From contig JALEMF010000119.1 in NCBI GenBank assembly GCA_022768005.1, positions 1 through 46,367 on the forward strand: a DNA stretch of 46,367 nucleotides, written 5' to 3'. The notes beneath the pieces were generated by a model. It was not told the DNA's origin. It worked only from the letters and a program-made list of their open reading frames with translations, and did not search any database. Both the position numbers and the translations under genes were made by a program. Shown here in pieces: positions 27,981-36,885 of this stretch (its first letter is position 1; every line of letters begins with the position of its first letter). The stretch comes from Bacteroidales bacterium. Lineage in GTDB: Bacteria > Bacteroidota > Bacteroidia > Bacteroidales > Muribaculaceae.

Positions 27981-28253
27981 TTATTTAACTTTATCATTAA
28001 GTTCGCTACCGGCTTTGAATTTAATAGTTTTGCGAGCCGGAATAGTGATAGCCTCTTTAGTACGAGGGTTAATACCTTTACGTTCTTCTTTTTTAGCGAC
28101 TGCGAAAGTACCGAAACCAACAAGAGTAACCTTGTCATCTTTAGCAAGAGCAGCAGCTATTGCTTCAATAGCTGCATCAAGAGCAGCCTTTGCTTGAACT
28201 TTTGAAAGTTGAGCACCTTCAGCGATTGCACCAACGAGTTCTGACTTATTCAT
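27981..28253 (-). CDS. HU-family DNA-binding protein
   Basis: Small nucleoid protein of 90 residues that bends and packs DNA as a dimer. The HU/IHF signature is clear: GFGTFAVAKKEERKGINPRT with the DNA-clamping arm, followed by IPARKTIKFKAGSEL. The N-terminal helices begin MNKSELVGAIAEGA. An upstream promoter is visible on the minus strand at 28291-28323. Bacteroidota carry several HU paralogues; this reads as a canonical one. Confidence 0.96.
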   Translation of the reverse strand: MNKSELVGAIAEGAQLSKVQAKAALDAAIEAIAAALAKDDKVTLVGFGTFAVAKKEERKGINPRTKEAITIPARKTIKFKAGSELNDKVK

Positions 28254-28290
28254 AATCTAGTAATTAATTAAGGATTAAAGTTTTATTTCG

Positions 28291-28323
28291 CAAATATAAA
28301 TCTTTATTTTCAATCTTTCGCAA
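28291..28323 (-). promoter_or_regulatory. Promoter of the HU gene
   Basis: On the minus strand TTG (28323-28321) and TATATTTG (28298-28291) are separated by 22 bases, slightly longer than the ideal Bacteroidota spacing. Confidence 0.5.
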
Positions 28324-28508
28324 TTTTTTAATTAAAATCTTAAAAAAAACTTCATTTTAAGTACAAAACTACATCTTATTTAGGTTTTATCGCCTTTTTA
28401 TCAAATTTCACAGATCTAAATCAAATAATATTCTCAGTGAATCAACGAAATATTTCTTTTCGTGAATTTTACAGAAAAATTGGCAAAAAAGCCCTATTCT
28501 GCCATAAA

Positions 28509-28542
28509 TTGGTAATATAATGACAAAAAAACATTAACTTTG
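28509..28542 (+). promoter_or_regulatory. Promoter of mlaE-mlaF
   Basis: TAACTTTG (28535-28542) lies 28 bases before the mlaE ATG. A TTG at 28509-28511 is 23 bases upstream, a loose -33 match. Confidence 0.5.
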
Positions 28543-28570
28543 CGCAAATAAATGAATTAAACAAATTGCA

Positions 28571-29320
28571 ATGTTGATAAAATCATCACTCGCCTCTATG
28601 GGGCAATACTGCATATTTATCAGAAAGATATTTACCATTCCTGATAGATGGAGTGTATTTTTCAAGCGAACAGTACTTGAAATTTCAAAACTCGGAATTG
28701 ATTCCATTCCACTTGTCATAATAATATCTCTTTTTATCGGTGCTGTGTGTGCAATACAGATGCAACTCAATACCACTTCACCGCTTATGCCCGCCTACAC
28801 AGTAGGACTTGCCACGAGAGATATTGTATTACTTGAATTTTCAAACTCAATTTTGTGCCTTATCCTTGCAGGTAAAGTAGGTTCTAATATAGCATCTGAG
28901 ATAGGGACAATGCGAGTCACCGAACAGATTGATGCCCTTGAGATAATGGGCGTTAATTCAGCAAACTTTTTAGTACTTCCTAAGATTACGGCATTCGTAT
29001 TGTTTATGCCTATATTGGTAATATTTTGTATAGCGACATCGCTTTTTGGAGGAATTTGCGTAGCCATTTTTACGGATTTGATAAGTTTGTCAAAATTCAT
29101 ATACGGACTTCAAGCAATGTTTAACGAATGGTACGTGTGGTACGGACTTATTAAATGCTTTTTCTTTGCATTTATCATAGCAAGTATATCATCGTACTTC
29201 GGTTACCACATTAAAGGCGGTGCACTTGAAGTAGGTAAAGCAAGTACGAATGCCGTGGTTACGAGTAGCATATTAATTCTATTATTTGACGTAATTCTAA
29301 CAAAACTGTTACTGCAATGA
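28571..29320 (+). CDS. mlaE: MlaE/YrbE-type lipid ABC transporter permease
   Basis: Inner-membrane permease of 249 residues, part of the Mla-type system that moves phospholipids between the two membranes and keeps the outer membrane asymmetric. Characteristic YrbE motifs are present: EIGTMRVTEQIDALEIMGVN near residues 115-134 and a C-terminal membrane helix pair. Its stop overlaps the ATP-ase start by 4 bases (ATGA), so the two are translationally coupled. The MCE-domain partner (mlaD) is not in this window and must lie elsewhere. Confidence 0.93.
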   Translation: MLIKSSLASMGQYCIFIRKIFTIPDRWSVFFKRTVLEISKLGIDSIPLVIIISLFIGAVCAIQMQLNTTSPLMPAYTVGLATRDIVLLEFSNSILCLILAGKVGSNIASEIGTMRVTEQIDALEIMGVNSANFLVLPKITAFVLFMPILVIFCIATSLFGGICVAIFTDLISLSKFIYGLQAMFNEWYVWYGLIKCFFFAFIIASISSYFGYHIKGGALEVGKASTNAVVTSSILILLFDVILTKLLLQ

Positions 29321-30096
29321 TTGAAGTTAAGAACATCTCAAAGTCATTTGATGAAAAGACTATATTGCACAATGTAAGTGCTACTTTTTACACCGGAAAG
29401 ACTAACTTGATTATCGGTCAGAGCGGTAGCGGTAAGACTGTGTTGATGAAATCCATCATCGGATTAGTACGTCCTGAAGAAGGTGAAATACTTTACGACG
29501 GAAGAGACTCTATGAAGATGAATTCCAAGCAGATTAAAGAAATACGCAAAGAAATAGGTATGCTATTCCAAGGGTCAGCCCTCTTTGACTCGGAGACTGT
29601 TCTCGGAAATGTAATGTTTCCCCTTATAATGTTTACACATCAGAGCCAAGAGGAAATGCTGGAAAGAGCTCATTTTTGTCTTGACAGAGTTAATCTTACC
29701 GGTGCAGAGAACAAATACCCGTCAGAAATTTCCGGTGGTATGCAAAAACGCGTGGCTATCGCAAGAGCTATTGCACTTAACCCTAAATATCTTTTTTGCG
29801 ATGAACCGAACTCCGGTCTTGACCCTAAGACTTCAATTCTGATTGATGAACTTCTCAGCGATATTACTCATGAATATAATATGACCACGATTATCAATAC
29901 TCACGATATGAATTCAGTATTAGGTATCGGTGAAAATATCGTATTTATCAACAAAGGACATAAAGAATGGGTTGGTGACAGCAAGCAGATTTATACCACA
30001 GACAATGAAGCCATCAATGACTTCGTTTTCGCCACTCATTTATTCCAGGAAGTCAAGAGATTTCATAATTTGGAATTAACCGGCAGCAAACAATAA
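29317..30096 (+). CDS. mlaF: MlaF-type ABC transporter ATPase
   Basis: Cytoplasmic ATPase of 259 residues that powers the MlaE permease. Walker A GQSGSGKT is at residues 34-41, the ABC signature ISGGMQKRVAIARA lies near residue 140, Walker B YLFCDEPNSGLDP near residue 162, and the switch histidine in INTHDMN. The EPNSGLDP form is typical of this subfamily. The start codon overlaps the stop of mlaE. Confidence 0.95.
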   Translation: MIEVKNISKSFDEKTILHNVSATFYTGKTNLIIGQSGSGKTVLMKSIIGLVRPEEGEILYDGRDSMKMNSKQIKEIRKEIGMLFQGSALFDSETVLGNVMFPLIMFTHQSQEEMLERAHFCLDRVNLTGAENKYPSEISGGMQKRVAIARAIALNPKYLFCDEPNSGLDPKTSILIDELLSDITHEYNMTTIINTHDMNSVLGIGENIVFINKGHKEWVGDSKQIYTTDNEAINDFVFATHLFQEVKRFHNLELTGSKQ

Positions 30097-30182
30097 GCCT
30101 CTTAGATTTGTTACTCGTTAAATTGTGGAAATTTGGACAAAATTTCGTGATTTTGGGCAAAATTCCTAAGACTGTAAATTTT

Positions 30183-30190
30183 TAACTTTG
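30183..30190 (+). promoter_or_regulatory. -7 element of RND efflux operon promoter
   Basis: TAACTTTG lies 20 bases before the ATG of the adaptor gene. A TTTTG is present upstream but at an unfavourable distance (27 bases). Confidence 0.5.
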
Positions 30191-30209
30191 CACAAAAATT
30201 TAATGAGTT

Positions 30210-31277
30210 ATGAATAGGACTACCAATTATTGTTTATCATTCTGTATAGCGGCTATGTCACTGCTCACATCTTGCGGTGAAAAAGCTGTTGTTTCAGAAA
30301 ATATTTTACCTGTACAAACGTACGTTGTTACAAATTTTTCAGGAGGTAATACTCTTGAGTATCCCGGAAGAGTCGTTGCCGCGGAAGACGTAAATTTAGG
30401 TTTTAAAGTGAGCGGCACACTCAGAAATATTTTTTTAAAAGAAGGTGCGAAGTTTCGTAAAGGACAGTTAATCGCAGAAATTGATCCTCAAGACTACCAG
30501 ATACAGTACAATGCTACCGAAGCAGAGTACAAGAAAGTAAAGGCTGAAGCAGAACGTGTAATAGCACTTTACAATGACAGTGTAGCAACAGCTGATGCTT
30601 ACGACAAAGCTCGCTACGGACTTCAGCAAATCACAGCTAAATACGAAAATGCCAAGAATCAACTTGCTTATACTAAGATTTATGCACCGTTTGACGGTTG
30701 CATACAGAAGCATTTGTTTGACCCGGGAACTGTAATTTCAGCAGGTATGCCTGTTGTTTCCATCATCTCAGCCGGTCAACCGGAAATTGAAATAAACGTT
30801 CCTGCTTCTACTTATATGCAGAGTAATAACATCGGAGGCATAAAAGCATCATTTGACTACAATACGTCAGAAGAAGCCGACTTAACATTGCTAAGCATTT
30901 TACCTAAAGCTAATGCAAACCAATTATACACAGTAAGATTAAGCATTTCTCCCGCATACAAGCCTCAGCCTTCTCCTGGAATGAATACCACAGTGAAAAT
31001 AACTATGAAATCCGCTGAAGTAAAGAATAATATTCCTGCATCAGCATTATTCAGCAATAAAGATACTCAGTGCGTGTGGATTATTAAAAGCGATTCCACT
31101 ATCGTCAAGAGAAAAGTTGATGTTGAAAGTATTCACCCTGACGGTTCAGCCACAATTACTTCAGGACTTGAAAATAACGAAACCATAATTTCAGCAGGCG
31201 TACACAAACTCCAAGAAGGTCAAAAGGTTTCACCTATGGCAGCTCCGTCTAAAACCAATATAGGAGGTTTATTATGA
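30210..31277 (+). CDS. RND efflux periplasmic adaptor (membrane fusion) lipoprotein
   Basis: Adaptor of 355 residues linking an inner-membrane RND pump to a TolC channel. A lipoprotein signal ends in LLTSC (Cys at about residue 23). The lipoyl-like halves (GRVVAAEDVNLGFKVSGTL and AKNQLAYTKIYAPFDGCIQK) flank a coiled-coil hairpin at about 100-140. Beta-barrel and membrane-proximal domains follow. It overlaps the next gene's start by 4 bases, giving a three-gene operon: adaptor, pump, outer-membrane channel. The substrate cannot be predicted. Confidence 0.94.
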   Translation: MNRTTNYCLSFCIAAMSLLTSCGEKAVVSENILPVQTYVVTNFSGGNTLEYPGRVVAAEDVNLGFKVSGTLRNIFLKEGAKFRKGQLIAEIDPQDYQIQYNATEAEYKKVKAEAERVIALYNDSVATADAYDKARYGLQQITAKYENAKNQLAYTKIYAPFDGCIQKHLFDPGTVISAGMPVVSIISAGQPEIEINVPASTYMQSNNIGGIKASFDYNTSEEADLTLLSILPKANANQLYTVRLSISPAYKPQPSPGMNTTVKITMKSAEVKNNIPASALFSNKDTQCVWIIKSDSTIVKRKVDVESIHPDGSATITSGLENNETIISAGVHKLQEGQKVSPMAAPSKTNIGGLL

Positions 31278-34200
31278 TTGACTTCGGTAAACTTGCCTTT
31301 GGCAATAAAAAACTGATATACTTCTTAATAGCCGTATTGATAATAGGAGGTCTTTATTCCGCTTATCAGATGAGCAAACTTGAAGACCCTGAAATCAAAG
31401 TTAAAATGGCTATGATTGTTGCTACCAGACCGGGAGCTTCGGCACACGAAATGGAGATGGAAGTAACAGACCCGCTTGAAAAGAATATCCGCACGATTGG
31501 TGAACTGGACAATGTGCAAAGTTGGTCGTACAATGACCTTGCAATTCTCCAAGTGGAAATGAAACGCACTGTCAATGATAACGATATAGAACAGTGTTGG
31601 GACTTACTACGTAGAAAAGTAAATGACACCGCTGCGGGACTTCCGAGCGGAACATCTGTTACAGTTCAAGATGATTTCGGACTCGTTTACGGTATGTTTT
31701 ATGCACTTACCGGTGACGGAATCAGCCATAAGCAACTATGCGACTACGCAAGCCTTATCCAGAGAGAAATAACGGATATTGAAGGTGTAGGTCGTGTGAC
31801 ATTGTACGGTCAAAAATCCGAATGTATTGACATCAAGATGCTACCGAACAAAATGGCAACACTCGGGGTATCCCCTACTGAAGTTCTTTCTACACTAAAA
31901 GGTCAAAACAACGTATATTACACCGGATATTACGACAATGGTGATAACAGAGTCAGAGTCACGGTTGCAGACAGGTTCAAACAAATTGAACAAATTCGCC
32001 AAATGATAATTCAAGGTCATGAGGACGACCAGTTAAGACTTGGCGATATCGCTGAAATTGAAGACTCATACGCTACGCCTACAAGAAACGAACTGCTCTA
32101 CAATGATGAACCTGCTATCGGATTTGCTATTGCAGCTGCTTCCGGAACAGACATCGTAAAAGTAGGCAAAGAAGTTGAGAAGAAACTTGCCGAAATTAAA
32201 GAAACTCGATTCCCTACCGGTGTTGAATATCACCAAGTATTCTATCAGCCGGACAGAGTGACAGATGCTCTTTCCACATTCTTCATAAACTTGATAGAAT
32301 CAGTAGTCATCGTTATCGCAATATTGATGATAGTAATGGGCTTTAAGAGCGGACTAATCATTGGTATAAGCCTTGTGATAATAGTCATCGGTTCTTTCTT
32401 GCTCCTCGGAATGTCCGGCGGCTCAATGCAACGTGTATCCCTTGCATCATTTATCCTTGCAATGGGTATGCTTGTAGATAATGCGATTGTGATAATTGAC
32501 GGTATCCTTGTTGACTTAAAGCTCGGTAAACCACGCCACGAGGCTATGACTGCGATCGGCAAAAAGACAGCAATGCCACTGCTTGGCGCTACACTTATTG
32601 CAATCCTGGCATTTTTACCTGTATTCTTATCACCGGACACTGCCGGCGTCTATGTACGAGACTTGTTTATCGTGCTTGCAGTTTCACTAATGCTGAGTTG
32701 GGTATTGGCTCTTGTACATGTACCACTTATGGCTGACACAATGTTCAAAGACGTAAAGACTGACAAAGACGGCAGCAATATGTACTCAGGATTTGCATAT
32801 AGATGGCTGAGAAAAGTGCTTAACTTCGGGCTCAAATACAGATGGACATCTATAAGCTGCGCTATAATACTCGTCCTGCTTAGTGCTTACGGATATAAAT
32901 ATATGAAACAAGGCTTTTTCCCGGATATGGTATATGACCAATTATATATGGAATACAAGCTCCCGGAAGGTACTAATTCCACACAAGTCAAAAAGGACCT
33001 TAACGATATCCGCCATTACTTGCAGAAACGTCCTGAAATTCATGATATCACAACGTCAATAGGCGGGACTCCTGCCAGATATAATCTCGTGAGGAGTATT
33101 GCACTTCCATCACTCAGCTACGGCGAGCTTATCATAGACTTTGAATCCGCCAAGGCGCTTGAAAAGAATATGGACGAGATTCAAGCCGAGCTGAGCAAGA
33201 TGTACCCTAATGCTTATATCAAACTGAAAAGATATAACATTATGTACAAGAAGTACCCTATTGAAGTTCTCTTCACAGGTCCGGACCCTGCAGTGCTACA
33301 CACTCTTGCAGACTCTGCTTCAATGATAATGCATAATTCACCATCTGTAAGTTGTATCACCACAGATTACGACCCTGAAGTACCATTGCTTGAAGTAGAC
33401 TTCAATCAGTCTGCTGCAAGACGCTCCGGACTGAGCCGCCAGGATATTTCCACTTCACTGCTTTCTGCAGCCGGCGGAATACCTGTTGGTACGTTCTACG
33501 AAGGTACTCACAAAAATACCATATACCTTAAATGCACCGAGGCTGATGGTAAGAATATCGATAACCTTGAGAATGTTCCTCTATTTTCACTTATGCCGAA
33601 CATCGGAAACTTGCTTACCGATGAAATGCTGCTTAAAGTCAAGACAGGCAATCTGCATAAAAATGAAATTATCGAAAGTGCTATGCAGACAACTCCCTTA
33701 AGACAGGTGAGCAACGGAATACATATCAAATGGGAAGACCCGGTAGTGCCACGCTACAACGGACAGCGTTCACAGTCTGTCATGTGCAGTCCTGCGCCGG
33801 GCATTGAAACGGAAAAAGCTCGTAAGACTATTGCAGAACAGATTGAAAACATCAAACTTCCTGCCGGCTACAATTTGTATTGGAAAGGAGAAAAAGATGC
33901 AAGTACTCAGACTATGAAATACTTGTTCCAAAACATTCCATTAGGGATCGTGCTTATGATTACCATCCTTATAATGCTCTTAAAAGACTATAAGAAACCA
34001 TTAATAATAATCTGCTGTATTCCTCTGCTTGCCATAGGTATAGTGGCGGCAATGCTCCTCACCGGACAATCGTTTACGTTCTGTGCTATCGTAGGAGCAT
34101 TAGGGCTTGTTGGAATGATGATTAAGAACTGTATAGTGTTAATGGACGAAATAAATCTGCAAATTGAATCCGGCAAAGATCCTGCAGAAGCACTTATCTC

Positions 34201-34396
34201 AAGCTCTGAAAGCAGATTAAGAGCTGTGATGATGGCATCACTTACCACTATTTTAGGTATGATACCACTTCTGAGTGATGCAATGTTCGGTTCTATGGCT
34301 GCAACGATAATGGGAGGTCTCCTCTTCTCAACATTCGCAACACTGCTTTTTGTACCAATCCTTTACGCAATCTTCTTTAAAATCAAGACTAAATGA
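31274..34396 (+). CDS. RND-family efflux pump (HAE1/AcrB-like)
   Basis: Inner-membrane proton-driven pump of 1040 residues, with twelve membrane helices and two large periplasmic loops. The proton-relay region in helix 4 reads GMLVDNAIVIIDG, with one Asp and one Asn where AcrB has two adjacent Asp; this VDNAIV form is common among HAE1 relatives. Both halves are complete: a first TM helix near 13-30, helix block near 335-500, and the second block near 870-1035 (GALGLVGMMIKNCIVLMDEI). The start overlaps the adaptor and the stop overlaps the TolC gene by 4 bases. Likely exports drugs, bile salts or metabolites. Confidence 0.95.
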   Translation: MIDFGKLAFGNKKLIYFLIAVLIIGGLYSAYQMSKLEDPEIKVKMAMIVATRPGASAHEMEMEVTDPLEKNIRTIGELDNVQSWSYNDLAILQVEMKRTVNDNDIEQCWDLLRRKVNDTAAGLPSGTSVTVQDDFGLVYGMFYALTGDGISHKQLCDYASLIQREITDIEGVGRVTLYGQKSECIDIKMLPNKMATLGVSPTEVLSTLKGQNNVYYTGYYDNGDNRVRVTVADRFKQIEQIRQMIIQGHEDDQLRLGDIAEIEDSYATPTRNELLYNDEPAIGFAIAAASGTDIVKVGKEVEKKLAEIKETRFPTGVEYHQVFYQPDRVTDALSTFFINLIESVVIVIAILMIVMGFKSGLIIGISLVIIVIGSFLLLGMSGGSMQRVSLASFILAMGMLVDNAIVIIDGILVDLKLGKPRHEAMTAIGKKTAMPLLGATLIAILAFLPVFLSPDTAGVYVRDLFIVLAVSLMLSWVLALVHVPLMADTMFKDVKTDKDGSNMYSGFAYRWLRKVLNFGLKYRWTSISCAIILVLLSAYGYKYMKQGFFPDMVYDQLYMEYKLPEGTNSTQVKKDLNDIRHYLQKRPEIHDITTSIGGTPARYNLVRSIALPSLSYGELIIDFESAKALEKNMDEIQAELSKMYPNAYIKLKRYNIMYKKYPIEVLFTGPDPAVLHTLADSASMIMHNSPSVSCITTDYDPEVPLLEVDFNQSAARRSGLSRQDISTSLLSAAGGIPVGTFYEGTHKNTIYLKCTEADGKNIDNLENVPLFSLMPNIGNLLTDEMLLKVKTGNLHKNEIIESAMQTTPLRQVSNGIHIKWEDPVVPRYNGQRSQSVMCSPAPGIETEKARKTIAEQIENIKLPAGYNLYWKGEKDASTQTMKYLFQNIPLGIVLMITILIMLLKDYKKPLIIICCIPLLAIGIVAAMLLTGQSFTFCAIVGALGLVGMMIKNCIVLMDEINLQIESGKDPAEALISSSESRLRAVMMASLTTILGMIPLLSDAMFGSMAATIMGGLLFSTFATLLFVPILYAIFFKIKTK

Positions 34397-35736
34397 AAAG
34401 TTTGAAATACATAACTACTGCACTTATAGCCCTATCCCCTGCTATACTTTCCGCTGAAGAATTAACTTTTAATCAGTGCCTTGAAATGGCTATGGAATAC
34501 AATCAAAAAGTTAAGTCTGCAGATTACTATTCATGTGCTGCAAAATACGAGCAGAATGCAGCAAGAGCACATTTTTTTCCTAATATATCACTGACAGGAA
34601 GCGTACTGTACTCCTCCATTGACGGGAAACTAAGCACTGACGAGTTTAATCTCCCTGTACTTAACGGTACGGGGCAATACACAGGTGATATCGTTCACGT
34701 TCCTTCATTAGGTTTTGACTATAAATTCGGTTGGATTTACGGTGGTGGCATAAAACTTGAACAACCGATTTTTATGGGTGGCAAAATTATTGCCGGATAT
34801 AAAATTGCAAAGTCCGCAAACCTTCTGTACGCCCAAAACAAACGATTAACTGAAGCCGAAGTAATAGTGGAAACTGCTACCGCCTACGCTAATCTGATGA
34901 GGGCAACGGAAATCAGAGAAGTTGCATTTTCCTATAAGACATTACTTGACGAACTTCAAAATGACGTAAACAAAGCATACAAACACGGGCTAAAACCTAA
35001 AAATGACGTCCTTAAAGTGCAAGTAAAACTCAATGAGGCAATTCTTAATCTCAGAAAAGCGGAAAACGCTTGCAAACTTGCGTCAATGAATTTGTGTCAC
35101 TATATCGGACGTAATCTGTCAGACAGTATCACCGTCAATGTTAATTCTATTGACTCAGAGAATAATTCCCCAGTCAGTTACGACTTCTCTGAAAGACCTG
35201 AAAATATCATATTAAAACACAAAACTGATATTGCAAATCAAAAAGTCAACGTGGCAAGAAGTGAATATATTCCGCAAATAGGTCTTGTGGGTGAATACGG
35301 ATATATGAACGGTATTAATTTCGCTAACAAAAAGTTGCTCAACAGTTCAAATTTTATGGTTGGCGTTCAAGTTTCTGTTCCTCTATATGATTTCGGCTAC
35401 AGAATCAACAAAATCAAAGTGGCAAAAGCACAGTTGGCTGCTACAAAAGCTGAGCAGGAAGATACAGAGCAACTACTCGCTTTGGGCTTAAACCAAGCAA
35501 TTAATAATCTTGATGAGGCAAATCTTGAAGTGGAATTGGCTAAATCCTCAGTTGCTTCTGCTGACGAAAATCTTCGTTCAAGCATCAAACAGTATCAAGC
35601 AGGGCTTGAAACTCTTACTGATAATCTTGAAGCGCAAACTATCTGGCAGCAAGCTCACACTACTCTGGTTGAAGCGAAAGCCAATCGCTTCTTGAAAAAT
35701 ATTGAGTACCTCAGAGCAAGTGGAAGGTTAAACTAA
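34393..35736 (+). CDS. TolC-family outer-membrane efflux channel
   Basis: Outer-membrane channel of 447 residues. A signal peptide ends in LSAEE (about residue 21). The two internally repeated alpha-helical hairpins of the OEP family are seen, with NQCLEMAMEYNQKVKSA near the start and SVPLYDFGYRINKIKVAKAQLAATKAE in the second half. It completes the tripartite system with the adaptor and RND pump and shares 4 bases with the pump gene. The operon ends in a long hairpin downstream. Confidence 0.94.
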   Translation: MKSLKYITTALIALSPAILSAEELTFNQCLEMAMEYNQKVKSADYYSCAAKYEQNAARAHFFPNISLTGSVLYSSIDGKLSTDEFNLPVLNGTGQYTGDIVHVPSLGFDYKFGWIYGGGIKLEQPIFMGGKIIAGYKIAKSANLLYAQNKRLTEAEVIVETATAYANLMRATEIREVAFSYKTLLDELQNDVNKAYKHGLKPKNDVLKVQVKLNEAILNLRKAENACKLASMNLCHYIGRNLSDSITVNVNSIDSENNSPVSYDFSERPENIILKHKTDIANQKVNVARSEYIPQIGLVGEYGYMNGINFANKKLLNSSNFMVGVQVSVPLYDFGYRINKIKVAKAQLAATKAEQEDTEQLLALGLNQAINNLDEANLEVELAKSSVASADENLRSSIKQYQAGLETLTDNLEAQTIWQQAHTTLVEAKANRFLKNIEYLRASGRLN

Positions 35737-35799
35737 TTCATAATTCAAATCATATTACATACCACAGACCGCGCACAAGGCGTGAAAATGTATTAATTC

Positions 35800-35845
35800 T
35801 AACTCAGGGTTACGCACAAAGTGCTGGTCCTGAGTTACTTTATTG
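35800..35845 (+). terminator. Hairpin after RND operon
   Basis: TAACTCAGG (35800-35808) pairs with CCTGAGTTA (35829-35837), and an inner GCAC/GTGC stem closes on AAA. The tract after it, CTTTATTGT, is only moderately T-rich, so it may be a weak terminator. Confidence 0.5.
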
Positions 35846-35917
35846 TAAAAAAACTGGCTCATACTACAGGCGGATAGTAATAAAAAGCAATATTTATCTA
35901 TAAGACTTTCATTAATT

Positions 35918-35990
35918 ACGTAATTATTACACAAATAATTTTGCAGTTAAAAAAATTTGTTTTAACTTTGCAACGTAATTAATACACAAA
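35918..35990 (+). promoter_or_regulatory. nrtR promoter bracketed by 18-base operator repeats
   Basis: The promoter is TTG (35941-35943), 19 bases, TAACTTTG (35963-35970). An 18-base sequence ACGTAATTATTACACAAA (35918-35935) lies just upstream of the -33 box, and a copy with a single difference, ACGTAATTAATACACAAA (35973-35990), lies over the predicted transcription start. Each is partly palindromic (GTAATTATTAC). This is the layout of a repressor that closes the promoter from both sides. NrtR family members bind paired operator sites at NAD genes, so self-control by NrtR is inferred. Confidence 0.6.
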
Positions 35991-36004
35991 GATATTACGA
36001 CAGT

Positions 36005-36790
36005 ATGAAATACAATAGCAATACAGGTAAATGGGAATCAAAATACTGGCACCCTGCCCTAACGACAGATGCAGTGGTATTCGGATTTGACAAAGACGAT
36101 TGCTCGCTTCAGATACTTCTCATTAAGAGAGGAAAAGCGAAGCCGAATGAGACACCTGCATACGAAGGTTACTGGGCTTTACCGGGTGGCTTCCTTAAAG
36201 AATATGAGACGACTGACGAATGTGTCAACAGAGAACTTTTTGAGGAGTCATCAATGAAACTGTTCAACAATGATATGGGAATAAAACCTGAATTCATTGA
36301 ACAGCTGAACACATACTCTGCCCGGGACAGAGACCCAAGAGAATTCGTAGTTACCGTAGCATATTATGCCTTAGTAAAGAAAAACAAATACATCGTCAAA
36401 GGTGGAGACGATGCATCGGAAGCTAAATGGTTTTCAATAGACGAGATTGCAGACCTGCCACTTGCATTTGACCATGCCAAGATAATTCAAGATGCTATTG
36501 AACGACTTAGAGAGAAAATCCACTTTGAACCAATCGGATTTAACCTTCTTGACAAAGAATTCACTATGCCACAGTTACAGAGCATCTATATTGCAATTCT
36601 TAATCCCCCGGAAAATGACAGTGCCATTCGTGATCGTCGCAACTTCCCGAAAAAAATGCTCAAGCTCGGATACATCAAGGATACAGGAAGGGTTGTATCA
36701 GGAAATCCCTATCGGTCACCGAAACTATACACCTTTGATGAAGAAGCTTACAAATCAGCCAAAAAAATCGGTATGAGACTAGAGTTTTAA
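36005..36790 (+). CDS. nrtR: NrtR-type Nudix/winged-helix regulator of NAD or ADP-ribose genes
   Basis: Two-domain protein of 261 residues. The N-terminal Nudix fold (about 15-150) has a nearly intact Nudix box: GGFLKEYETTDECVNRELFEES, with Ser where the box normally has Gly, so hydrolysis may be weak or lost. The C-terminal winged helix (about 175-261) shows FTMPQLQSIYIAIL and DRRNFPKKM, as in NrtR regulators. NrtR proteins sense ADP-ribose or NAD-derived ligands and repress NAD metabolism genes. Operator-like repeats flank its own promoter. An alternative is a Nudix hydrolase that merely carries a DNA-binding tail. Confidence 0.85.
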   Translation: MKYNSNTGKWESKYWHPALTTDAVVFGFDKDDCSLQILLIKRGKAKPNETPAYEGYWALPGGFLKEYETTDECVNRELFEESSMKLFNNDMGIKPEFIEQLNTYSARDRDPREFVVTVAYYALVKKNKYIVKGGDDASEAKWFSIDEIADLPLAFDHAKIIQDAIERLREKIHFEPIGFNLLDKEFTMPQLQSIYIAILNPPENDSAIRDRRNFPKKMLKLGYIKDTGRVVSGNPYRSPKLYTFDEEAYKSAKKIGMRLEF

Positions 36791-36808
36791 ATAAGAATAT
36801 ACTTTTTT

Positions 36809-36834
36809 AACCTCCTCTATCGGGGAGGTTTTTA
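36809..36834 (+). terminator. Terminator of nrtR
   Basis: AACCTCC (36809-36815) pairs with GGAGGTT (36824-36830), followed by T residues. It separates nrtR from the ADP-ribosylglycohydrolase unit, which therefore probably has its own promoter. Confidence 0.75.
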
Positions 36835-36852
36835 TAGACTCAAATTTACATT

Positions 36853-36870
36853 GCGTAATAATAACACTTA
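36853..36870 (+). repeat. Degenerate third copy of the nrtR operator-like repeat
   Basis: GCGTAATAATAACACTTA matches the 18-base repeat upstream of nrtR at 13 of 18 positions and lies 16 bases before the next gene. It suggests the second unit shares regulation with nrtR, although the match is imperfect and could be chance in AT-rich DNA. No TAnnTTTG box is visible beside it. Confidence 0.4.
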
Positions 36871-36885
36871 AATAACAAAATAACT

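Larger units (their letters stand above)
28254..28570. other. Divergent promoter region between HU and mlaE
   Basis: This 317-base AT-rich region has no gene. It holds promoters for both neighbours (28291-28323 minus, 28509-28542 plus). A small inverted repeat around ACGAAATATTTCTTTTCGT near 28445-28464 is visible and of unknown meaning. Confidence 0.5.

Noticed and set aside
27931..28197. Plus-strand open frame across the HU gene
   Set aside because: Runs antisense through HU and starts inside the adk terminator; composition is that of a shadow frame.
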